IMG/VR virus record: IMGVR_UViG_3300033153_003349
Location: 1 to 56,985 of that record
Direction: 5' to 3' (one strand)
Length of the DNA: 56,985 nt
Source of the DNA: a virus
The translations under genes and the position numbers were made by a program. Below are positions 41,369 through 48,977 of the stretch, piece by piece; the first letter of the stretch is position 1, and the number at the start of each line of letters is the position of its first letter. Under the pieces are notes generated by a model. The model saw nothing but the letters and a program-made list of their open reading frames with translations. It was not told the DNA's origin and made no database searches.

Positions 41369-41938
41369 TTACCCCTTCCTTGATGGGAGAAATTTAAAAA
41401 TCCCTACCCCAATAATAATAAGAACCACTAACCCGATTAAACCATTAAGGAGACTTTCCCAAACAGTTTCTTGATTCTCTTTGTATATTCTATTCTCTGC
41501 CTCAAGTTCTTTTATATATCTTTTATCCTCAGCAGAGCTGACTTCTACAGAACCATCAATAATCGTAGATGTATCTTTCAAAAAGGTAGTTAATGGGTCC
41601 ATCCTTAAAAATTGTGAAAATTTACCTCTGGAATAATAATTATGAGAAACAACACCGACAACGCCATAAGGAATATCAATAGTATGTCTCATCACACTTT
41701 CCCATGTTAATCCTGTTCCTACTTCTTTTTTAGTAGTATCACTGACAAAAAAAGTATCTTGTGGTAAATATTTAATTTCTATGGTATGCACCGTGTCCAC
41801 TGGTGTACTACGAATCCTGTCCAATTCTAATTCAGCGTGCTGGAGGTCTTTCTCTAACTGTACGTATTCCACAGTAGATATACAAGAACGACCACAACCC
41901 CCAAGCAGCAATAAAAGAAATACCCAATACCACCTCAT
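41369..41938 (-). CDS. putative unimolecular spanin (u-spanin)
   Basis: A 189-aa protein with a lipoprotein signal (VFLLLLLGGC; the Cys would be lipid-modified and anchored in the outer membrane) and a C-terminal transmembrane segment (LLNGLIGLVVLIIIGVGIF) with a basic end. The region between them is a periplasmic ectodomain. This two-anchor plan is that of a u-spanin such as T1 gp11, which links both membranes and fuses them in the last step of lysis. It implies an outer membrane in the host. It sits in the lysis cassette; the ATG overlaps the previous stop with GGAGG before it. Confidence 0.75.
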   Translation of the reverse strand: MRWYWVFLLLLLGGCGRSCISTVEYVQLEKDLQHAELELDRIRSTPVDTVHTIEIKYLPQDTFFVSDTTKKEVGTGLTWESVMRHTIDIPYGVVGVVSHNYYSRGKFSQFLRMDPLTTFLKDTSTIIDGSVEVSSAEDKRYIKELEAENRIYKENQETVWESLLNGLIGLVVLIIIGVGIFKFLPSRKG

Positions 41939-42282
41939 CTTAATCCTCCAATCTTATCCAATACAGCCCCTATAAATTTGTTCACCAAATCTTTCCCTCC
42001 AAATTTATATATAGCTTCTGAAACTGAATAGATAATAATAAATTGTAAAATCCAATCCTGATAACCTTCTATAGTTTTAAATGATGCCTCATTAAATTCT
42101 ACAAACAACCCAGATATGCCTATTCCAGAAAGTAAAGAAATCATACGCATAGTAAATATATACCATGGCCTTCTCGTTTTTCCTTTTCTGTTTGTAGTAA
42201 TAACTCCCATAAAAGAAGATAAAATCAATCCTGCAATTAAACTTTCATAAATTGGGTATGCTTCCCATAATCTTTCAAACAT
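41935..42282 (-). CDS. membrane protein, holin candidate, 115 aa
   Basis: Three hydrophobic segments: LIAGLILSSFMGVI, MISLLSGIGISGLFV and WILQFIIIYSVSEAIY, separated by basic loops (RKGKTRRPWY). Size and topology fit a class I type holin, and it precedes the spanin and amidase genes. No family signature was recognised. ATG 42282 has AAAGGAAA upstream. Its stop overlaps the spanin start. Confidence 0.6.
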   Translation of the reverse strand: MFERLWEAYPIYESLIAGLILSSFMGVITTNRKGKTRRPWYIFTMRMISLLSGIGISGLFVEFNEASFKTIEGYQDWILQFIIIYSVSEAIYKFGGKDLVNKFIGAVLDKIGGLR

Positions 42283-42658
42283 TTTTAATTTTCCTTTCTA
42301 TCCACTTGTATATTCTGATTATAGCTTCATAAACTCTAACAAATATACTATGTTTTAGGTACCATTTAAAGGATTTAATTTCTTCTTGCCAAAATAACGA
42401 ATGAATCACATCAAATCCTATCAAGTGCATAATTAGATAATGCCATATAAAATCCCAATCATTTGTCTCGTAACCATACAAGCATAGGACACTCATACCA
42501 GCTATCCATTTAATTATCTTTGCTTGAATTCTTAAATTCTTTATCCAATCATAATCTGCTAAAGGAGCCATCATTCTTGAATATCGAGAATCATGAAAAG
42601 CTAATCCGATAATAAAAACAGCAGCTACATAATATCTATATATAATCAAGTATTCCAT
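42275..42658 (-). CDS. membrane protein, 127 aa
   Basis: Contains about three hydrophobic stretches (YLIIYRYYVAAVFIIGLA, IKWIAGMSVLCLYGY, WHYLIMHLIGFDVIHSLF) and a basic C-terminus (RIYKWIERKIKNV). ATG 42658 lies in the TGATG overlap with the fibre stop; a TTG at 42664 is in frame. Start of the lysis cassette. It might be a second holin or antiholin; the sequence does not decide. Confidence 0.6.
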   Translation of the reverse strand: MEYLIIYRYYVAAVFIIGLAFHDSRYSRMMAPLADYDWIKNLRIQAKIIKWIAGMSVLCLYGYETNDWDFIWHYLIMHLIGFDVIHSLFWQEEIKSFKWYLKHSIFVRVYEAIIRIYKWIERKIKNV

Positions 42659-45600
42659 CAACAAATCCCTTCATCTTCTATAGTAATCACTTCCGCTGTA
42701 TCTTCCACAACAATTATCTCTGGGACAAAAATCTTTACTTCCATACAAATAGAATTAAAATTTCCTAAGATAAGGAACGTTCCATTCAATGTACCTACAC
42801 CCTCCAACAATCCTGATAACTGTCCTATAGATTTAGCATCACTAGTTAGTGTTCCTGCCCCTGAAAAACTTGAAGACAAACCACCAACACCTACCAGCCC
42901 AGCAAGTAATTCTCCTGCACCAACTAAATCGGATGATAAAACCCCAACAGATTTTAAATCACCAGTAAGAGTACCCACCCCTGCTAATACAGTTGATAAA
43001 ATGCCTTCAACAGAACTATCTGATAATGTCCCAGTAAGATTACCTATCCCTTCCATAAGCACTGATAACAATCCAGTAGATTTTACATTACCAGTCAGTG
43101 TTCCCACACCTGCCATAATAACAGCTAAACCACCAGACCCATCGACAAGTATCCCAGTCAATCCTCCTACACCATCAAGACTTGATATTAATATCCCTAT
43201 ACTTTTTAAATCACCAGTAAATGTTCCTACACCATCAATAGTAATAGACAATTCACCTACACCATCTAAACTACCTGTTAACTCACCTATTCCATTTATA
43301 GTAGCTAATAATCTACCTATACCTTTCAAATCTCCTGTGTAAGTTCCAACTCCATTAGCAGTAAGAGACAATACTCCAACAGATTTAGCATCACCTGTCA
43401 GTGTTCCGATTCCTGCCATTATTGTTGATAGAGCATCTTCAGCATCATTATATAAAGTACCTGTTAAATCACCAAGACCTATTAAAGTAGATAACAATTC
43501 ACCTAATCCTTTAAGGTCTCCAGTGTAAGCTCCTACACCATCTGTACTCATAGATAATGCACCCACACTTTTAACATCACCAATCAATGCCCCTATACCA
43601 TTAGCAGTAAGAGACAATACGCCTACTGATTTAGCATCGCCAGTTAATCCTCCAATACCAGCCATTACAGTAGATAAAGCATCTATGAAAATATATTCAT
43701 AAGCACCTATATCCCAATTATCTCCCTGTGGTCTAGATACCCCATCAATATCATCATCAAATAAACCAGATAAATCTACTCCATTATTAACTGGAGGACT
43801 CTCAGCATCATTTGGTTTATGACTAGAATTTAAGTCGGGGTCAATTTCATAACCATTAGCACCTGGAGTAGGAGCATTAGCAACGTCTGCATCAAACCAA
43901 ATATTATAATCTACATTCTCAGTCCATGCACCAGTTACATTCAACATCGGAGCATCAGTTGTAGTGCATACTACTATATTATTCTTAAAATTAAGAGTGC
44001 ATCCAGACAAACTTGTATCAAATACCGTTACGTTGCCTTGTATCTGACTACCCGCAAGAATTGTATTATTATAAATATTTATAGTTGTATTTGCCTGACA
44101 AGTTTTAAATTTGATTAATGCTTTAACATAATCGTGACCATTAATTACATTATTATATACACTCCAAGTTCCAGACGCATCTTCTAAAAATACGCCTTGT
44201 GAATCAACTGGGTCGGTATTATCTAAATCAAAATAATTATATCTTATAATGCCATTACCACCAGCAGTTCCTTGATTTCTTTGAAAAGCATCGTTATGAC
44301 CAGAACCACTATTTAATATTCTAATGGTGGAATACTCTAAGATAATATTAGTATTCGCCTGAACTTGCATACCATCAGTTTGATTACTACTATTGGTAAC
44401 TGTTGTAAAATCGTAATATCTGATTGTGATATTGGTATTATCAAATATTCTCATTCCAATAGTCTCAGAGTCGTGGTATTTGATATGGTCAATAGTTACA
44501 TTGTCGGTATGTTCACATCGTACTGCATAGGTGGTAGGGTCTGTAACAGTCATACGAGACACTGTGACATAATCTGGTCCGGGATCAAGATCAATACCAT
44601 AATCCCTTGTACCTTCACCATCAATGATCACTTCTCCATCGTGGTCTTGGTCTATTCCTTTTTTAATTGTAATTAGGTTCCCTGCTGTACCACTGGCTGT
44701 TGGGGTCAGAGTTTCTAAGTAAGTTTTTGAAGTACTACCTCCTGAAATATAGACTGTATCGGCAGGAGATACAGAACCCCAATTTATATCAGCGAAAGAT
44801 TCCCATGCGTTAATCCATGAGGTTCCAGCGTTTGTTCCTGTTGCACCATTATCTACATACCAATTTGTTCCTGCGCTTTCAAAAACACCAGTTAAAGAAC
44901 CAACACCATCAGTAAGTAAAGACAACACACCAACAGATTTAGCATCACCAGTTAATGAACCAATCCCAGCCATAGTAGTTGATAAGTTTCCTGCTACTCC
45001 TGTTCCTAAAGTTCCTGATAATCCCCCTGTTCCTGCCATTGTAGTTGATAATATGCCTACGGATTTAGCATCACCAGTTAAGGAACCAACCCCTGCCATA
45101 GTTGTAGAGAGAGCATCATCACCACCTAAATCCTCAATAGAACCAAAAGTAATAAACCCAGCCGTATTAAAAAAGTTGTCGTGGTTTGCAGAAACCCAAT
45201 CCGCATTTCTATCTATACTATGAATTCTAAATTCAGCAATTTCTATATCGGAACAATTACTGGAACTGCTTTGTCCTGTGGCTAAATACCATACATCATT
45301 TGATATACTATTAGCATCTGTGTTTGTGCCGTCTGCAACACCATCCATATAATATTTTAATTCGTCTGTTCCAGTACCTTCTCTAACAGCAACCGCATGA
45401 TGATAATTTATTGAATCAGGCCAGAGAGAATCTGCTGGTCTATCATCACCACTATATACACCCCAATAAGTATTAGCATCATCTAACTTGAGGTTAAAAC
45501 TTGGTGAGTATTGTCCATTCCCAAAAATACCTTCCCAAGTATTACCATTATCAGATATACGTTTTACCAATGCTTCAAAAGTATAATTTCCCGTTCCAAT

Positions 45601-47370
45601 CCCATGAGCAACTGTTGATGCTGACCTTTGAATATCGTTCCCATCAAAATAAGAATACCTGCCTATTGGTCCACCAATTTGATTATTTTGTGCATCACCC
45701 AAAGTAACTGTTGTGAAGTTAATTCCATTAGAAGTTCTATCATTCCAATCTCTAAAAGCTATTACTGTCTCATGGTATTGGTCGTAAGCATTATATTGAC
45801 CATAGGTTGAATCTACCGCTGGTTTTGTAGCTCCGACTTTCCCCCACCACATATATATAATCGTATCAACAGTTGAAGAAACTGCTGGTATTTTAACAGC
45901 TATTTCAAGAATACCATTAGCAGGAGTATTATCAGGAACACACGCCCGTATATCAACAGGAATTTCAGTTGTTCCTGCTGAATCAGATGTAAACCTAATA
46001 TCATTACCACCACTAATCATAGACCTTGTACCATCGGCATCCAATGGTCCATTTACTTGTGTTAATACGGAATCATAATCTTCATCAAATACTAAGGTCC
46101 AATTAGACAGATTAGAACCTATATCATCACTCTCAATAGTTATAGGAATCTTAAATAACCAACCAGTAGGAAAAGAAGCCCCATCACCCAAAGTGCCTGT
46201 TAAAGAACCAACTCCTGCCATTGTGGTTGATAAAACTCCAACAGACTTTACATCACCTGTTAAAGAACCAATTCCTGCCATTGTGGTTGATAAGGCATCA
46301 TCACCGTCTAAATCCTCAATTGTACTAAAAGTTAAAAACCCAGCTATATTAAAAAAGGATTTGTAGTTAGCATTTTGCCAAGAAGCACTTCGGTCTGTTA
46401 GATGAATCCTTGCCTCTGAAATGCTAACATCTCCACCATATTTCCCAGTCGTATTCCTGCCTGACCCTAAGTGCATTTGAAGGTCATCTCTTACGGTATT
46501 GCTATTACTATCAGTACCATCAGCAGACCCATCATGATAAAATAAAATTTCATCATCCCCTGTACCTATTCTTGTTGCAAATTGATGATGATAATTTGCA
46601 TCAAAAGGCCAATACCAACCCGACTGCAAATTGGATGTATTAATATTTATACCAGAGGACTGAGAGTTTATCTCCTGAAACACACCTATTCCACCGTATG
46701 ACTGCCCCATCCAGCCCTGATATGTTTCCCCTGTATCTGTATCTCCTAAAAGAACACCCTCAACTGAAAAATTGCCCGTTCCTATACTTTGAAACGAAAA
46801 ATCCTCTGTTGTTCTTTGAACATCACTCACTGTAAATACACTTTGACGACCAAGTGGTCCACCAGTTTGTGCTATTAATGGTGTCCCATAATAATCATCA
46901 TCAAAATCAACACCATAACTTGTTCTATCAACCCAAGTACGCATATCCATAACCATAATATGGTCAGCATCATACGCATTGTATTGACCATAGGTAGCAT
47001 CAACAGCAGGTTTTGTAGCCCCTGCCTTACCCCACCAAAAGTATATAACTGTATCTACTGTACTGGAAACAAAAGGAACTTTGGCTGCTATCTCAAGTTC
47101 CCCATTAGCTGGTGTGTTATCTATCACTGCTGTTCGTATATCAACAGGAATTTCGGTATTGCCATCCGTATCGGTACTCATACGAATATCATTACCGCCA
47201 TTAATCATGGAACGGGTTCCATCGGCATCCAATGGACCATCGACCTGTGTAAATACAGAATTAAATGCTTGGTCAAATACTAATGTCCAATCAGTTAAAT
47301 CGGCAGATACATCAGTACTTTCAATAGTTATAGAAAGTCTATGCTTATACCCATCAGCAAGGAGGCCCAA
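42658..47370 (-). CDS. 1570-aa fibre with DUF2341-like modules, beta-helix and glycine repeats
   Basis: An adhesion or structural protein built from modules. Residues about 5-345 and about 400-745 are two copies of a DUF2341/LamG-like beta-sandwich (YKHRLSITIESTD and FKIPITIESDDIGS; both have YFWWGK- or YMWWGK-type sites and TKPAVD). About 830-1225 is a right-handed beta-helix-like region (YGIDLDPGPDYVTVSRMTV). Three blocks of repeats, consensus LSTTMAGVGSLTGDAKSVG, join and follow the modules. TTG 47370 is the likely start; no in-frame ATG lies near, and GGTGG precedes it. It is encoded upstream of the lysis cassette. Ends with an acidic tail. Confidence 0.82.
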   Translation of the reverse strand: MGLLADGYKHRLSITIESTDVSADLTDWTLVFDQAFNSVFTQVDGPLDADGTRSMINGGNDIRMSTDTDGNTEIPVDIRTAVIDNTPANGELEIAAKVPFVSSTVDTVIYFWWGKAGATKPAVDATYGQYNAYDADHIMVMDMRTWVDRTSYGVDFDDDYYGTPLIAQTGGPLGRQSVFTVSDVQRTTEDFSFQSIGTGNFSVEGVLLGDTDTGETYQGWMGQSYGGIGVFQEINSQSSGININTSNLQSGWYWPFDANYHHQFATRIGTGDDEILFYHDGSADGTDSNSNTVRDDLQMHLGSGRNTTGKYGGDVSISEARIHLTDRSASWQNANYKSFFNIAGFLTFSTIEDLDGDDALSTTMAGIGSLTGDVKSVGVLSTTMAGVGSLTGTLGDGASFPTGWLFKIPITIESDDIGSNLSNWTLVFDEDYDSVLTQVNGPLDADGTRSMISGGNDIRFTSDSAGTTEIPVDIRACVPDNTPANGILEIAVKIPAVSSTVDTIIYMWWGKVGATKPAVDSTYGQYNAYDQYHETVIAFRDWNDRTSNGINFTTVTLGDAQNNQIGGPIGRYSYFDGNDIQRSASTVAHGIGTGNYTFEALVKRISDNGNTWEGIFGNGQYSPSFNLKLDDANTYWGVYSGDDRPADSLWPDSINYHHAVAVREGTGTDELKYYMDGVADGTNTDANSISNDVWYLATGQSSSSNCSDIEIAEFRIHSIDRNADWVSANHDNFFNTAGFITFGSIEDLGGDDALSTTMAGVGSLTGDAKSVGILSTTMAGTGGLSGTLGTGVAGNLSTTMAGIGSLTGDAKSVGVLSLLTDGVGSLTGVFESAGTNWYVDNGATGTNAGTSWINAWESFADINWGSVSPADTVYISGGSTSKTYLETLTPTASGTAGNLITIKKGIDQDHDGEVIIDGEGTRDYGIDLDPGPDYVTVSRMTVTDPTTYAVRCEHTDNVTIDHIKYHDSETIGMRIFDNTNITIRYYDFTTVTNSSNQTDGMQVQANTNIILEYSTIRILNSGSGHNDAFQRNQGTAGGNGIIRYNYFDLDNTDPVDSQGVFLEDASGTWSVYNNVINGHDYVKALIKFKTCQANTTINIYNNTILAGSQIQGNVTVFDTSLSGCTLNFKNNIVVCTTTDAPMLNVTGAWTENVDYNIWFDADVANAPTPGANGYEIDPDLNSSHKPNDAESPPVNNGVDLSGLFDDDIDGVSRPQGDNWDIGAYEYIFIDALSTVMAGIGGLTGDAKSVGVLSLTANGIGALIGDVKSVGALSMSTDGVGAYTGDLKGLGELLSTLIGLGDLTGTLYNDAEDALSTIMAGIGTLTGDAKSVGVLSLTANGVGTYTGDLKGIGRLLATINGIGELTGSLDGVGELSITIDGVGTFTGDLKSIGILISSLDGVGGLTGILVDGSGGLAVIMAGVGTLTGNVKSTGLLSVLMEGIGNLTGTLSDSSVEGILSTVLAGVGTLTGDLKSVGVLSSDLVGAGELLAGLVGVGGLSSSFSGAGTLTSDAKSIGQLSGLLEGVGTLNGTFLILGNFNSICMEVKIFVPEIIVVEDTAEVITIEDEGIC
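42775..43685 (-). repeat. C-terminal array of about 60-bp repeats in the 1570-aa fibre gene
   Basis: Around 15 tandem units of about 20 codons with consensus LSxxMAGVGxLTGDxKSVG. Shorter blocks of the same unit lie at about 44885-45115 (after the second DUF2341 module) and about 46190-46300 (after the first). Gly, Thr and hydrophobic positions are fixed; DNA is diverged between units. Confidence 0.85.
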
Positions 47371-47374
47371 TTAT

Positions 47375-47858
47375 TTATCCACCCATTTGCATAATAATAT
47401 CTGATGTCTCATCCAACTGTCTTGTGGTAAGAACCTTCGTGGTAGGATTTTGCTCAAATGTAAAACCCACAATGACATCTTTCCCTGTATCTGGTTCATT
47501 AGGAATATAAGTTCTTACAACCCCAGACAGTGTTTTATAATCAGCAGCTACAATGGAAAACCCCTGATTCGGGAACATAGAAATTAATTCTTCCCTAACT
47601 TCAGTTAAAAAGATATTCTGGTCTGTCTTTAATGTTGAAACAGGGATATTATCTTTATAAAATGATTCTTCTGTTCCCGTAGGGTCAGTGACATAGAAAT
47701 ATACATTCCTATGAACAGCCGTATCATTCGCTACATCCAAGATATTCTGAGCATACACCTCAGTACCATTAGGAAGTGGAGATTGATCCATAGCAACAGG
47801 TGGACCTACTAAACTATGGTTTGCTTGCTAAATCCACAAGCAGTTCTGATTTAGTCAT
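47375..47858 (-). CDS. structural protein, probably frameshifted near the N-terminus
   Basis: The body (138 aa from ATG 47791) starts MDQSPLPNGTEVYAQN, but that ATG has no binding site. A good site (GGAGG) precedes ATG 47858, which opens MTKSELLVDLASKP and then hits TAG (47816-47814). The body frame is open upstream into SLVGPPVAMDQSP. The two halves together look like one protein (MTKSELLVDL...VGPPV...GTEVYAQ...FYVTDPTGTEESF). They are joined by a +1 shift at CCA TAG, or by one missing or extra base. This may be a programmed shift, a mutation or a sequencing error. Neighbours are fibre genes, so a structural role is likely. Confidence 0.6.
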
Positions 47859-47861
47859 TTT

Positions 47862-48323
47862 TTAATCCTCCGTAAATACACAAGCATCAGCAGCAAATGT
47901 AGGAGTGACCCCACTACCAACTACAAGGTCAGGACAAGTCCCAGAATAAAATATCTTTCCTGCCCCAGACAAGAGATACCCTGCTGATATATGGGTAATA
48001 GTGGCTCCTGTTCCTCCTGTACCTAATGGGAACGCTAAAGATGCTGTATTTTTGCCAGTAGCAGGTGAAACGCCAGAACTAATAGTCCATTTTGTATCAT
48101 CCCTTACAACTGCTAAACGAGTATAACCAACATACTCTCCAGTGGTTACTTCATTTGTTTCCTGGTCTCCTGCCTCTCCAGGGTCAGATGTATGTAACGC
48201 TATGAAAATATCCCCATCTACTGTACTACCAACCAAACCAGTAGCATCACCAATTAACGGAAGAGGAATGTTGTTAAGAATTAAATCCAACATCTGTTCT
48301 TGAAAAACTCTACCTTTTGACAT
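47862..48323 (-). CDS. phage tail fibre-like protein, 153 aa
   Basis: The sequence matches a common small phage structural family: FQEQMLDLILNNIPLPLI, FIALHTSDPGEAGDQETNE, YTRLAVVRDDTKWTIS, ITHISAGYLLSGAGKIFYSG, and an end GVTPTFAADACVFTED. Proteins of this family are annotated as tail fibre or virion components; their exact place is not known. ATG 48323 has AAAGGAG upstream. It ends 3 nt before the next start. Confidence 0.8.
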   Translation of the reverse strand: MSKGRVFQEQMLDLILNNIPLPLIGDATGLVGSTVDGDIFIALHTSDPGEAGDQETNEVTTGEYVGYTRLAVVRDDTKWTISSGVSPATGKNTASLAFPLGTGGTGATITHISAGYLLSGAGKIFYSGTCPDLVVGSGVTPTFAADACVFTED

Positions 48324-48335
48324 TTTATATCTCCT

Positions 48336-48608
48336 TTATGAAATTAAATAATCTATTAATAGTTTAACTAACACACCAGCACCAGTACCGAAAGCAACAG
48401 GGAGTAAATCAAGTCCTGCCTGCTTAAACGTCTGTCCTGTTTTCTTTTTATTCATGAGCTGGTAAAATTTGTACATTACACCAAGCCCGAAAGCACCAAC
48501 CGCAGAATTATACATGGGTGCGCCAAGAAAATTAGCTACTACGACAATTAATAAAGCCACGATAAAATGATAAACTATAACCCTTTGTTCTTTTAAAAAT
48601 TCTAACAT
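48336..48608 (-). CDS. small membrane protein, 90 aa
   Basis: Three hydrophobic stretches (VYHFIVALLIVVVANFLG, NSAVGAFGLGVMYKFY, LDLLPVAFGTGAGVLVKLLI) with a basic loop (MNKKKTGQTF). Holin-like in size, but located among fibre genes, 6 kb upstream of the endolysin. ATG 48608 has AAGGGG upstream. No family recognised. Confidence 0.65.
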   Translation of the reverse strand: MLEFLKEQRVIVYHFIVALLIVVVANFLGAPMYNSAVGAFGLGVMYKFYQLMNKKKTGQTFKQAGLDLLPVAFGTGAGVLVKLLIDYLIS

Positions 48609-48623
48609 TTTAAACCCCTTCTT

Positions 48624-48956
48624 TTAAAGTATAAAAAATATTCCAATTAACATTCCAATACCTATCCCTATAAATCCTAAAAACATATCCCACTTATCAA
48701 ATTTACCTTCAGAAGTAAAGAACGCTGACGGAAACCATCCCCAATCCTTAATCCTTTCTGTATCGGAATAAAGCACTTTGTACCTGTCCCATATTTCATA
48801 AAGAAAAGGAGACATCACAACTATAGCAAGTAAAATAACAAGTGCAATTTTTGGGTAAAACGTAACCCAAAACCAAAGCAGGATCATTACTAGTGGTCCC
48901 AATAAATGAACATAAGCTGACTTGTTCGGAAAAATCTTTTTCCATAATTCTTTCAT
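48624..48956 (-). CDS. membrane protein, 110 aa
   Basis: About three transmembrane segments: LLGPLVMILLWFWVTFY, IALVILLAIVVMSPFLYEIW and MFLGFIGIGIGMLIGIFFIL, with a soluble middle (WDRYKVLYSDTERIKDWG). ATG 48956 has AAGGAGAG upstream. Paired with the 90-aa membrane protein downstream; the two may act together, for example as holin and antiholin. No family recognised. Confidence 0.65.
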   Translation of the reverse strand: MKELWKKIFPNKSAYVHLLGPLVMILLWFWVTFYPKIALVILLAIVVMSPFLYEIWDRYKVLYSDTERIKDWGWFPSAFFTSEGKFDKWDMFLGFIGIGIGMLIGIFFIL

Positions 48957-48977
48957 TTTAACTCTCCTTAGTTAGTA

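Noticed and set aside
42775-43685. Possible CRISPR array because of regular repeats
   Set aside because: The units are in-frame protein repeats with diverged DNA and no unique spacers between identical repeats.
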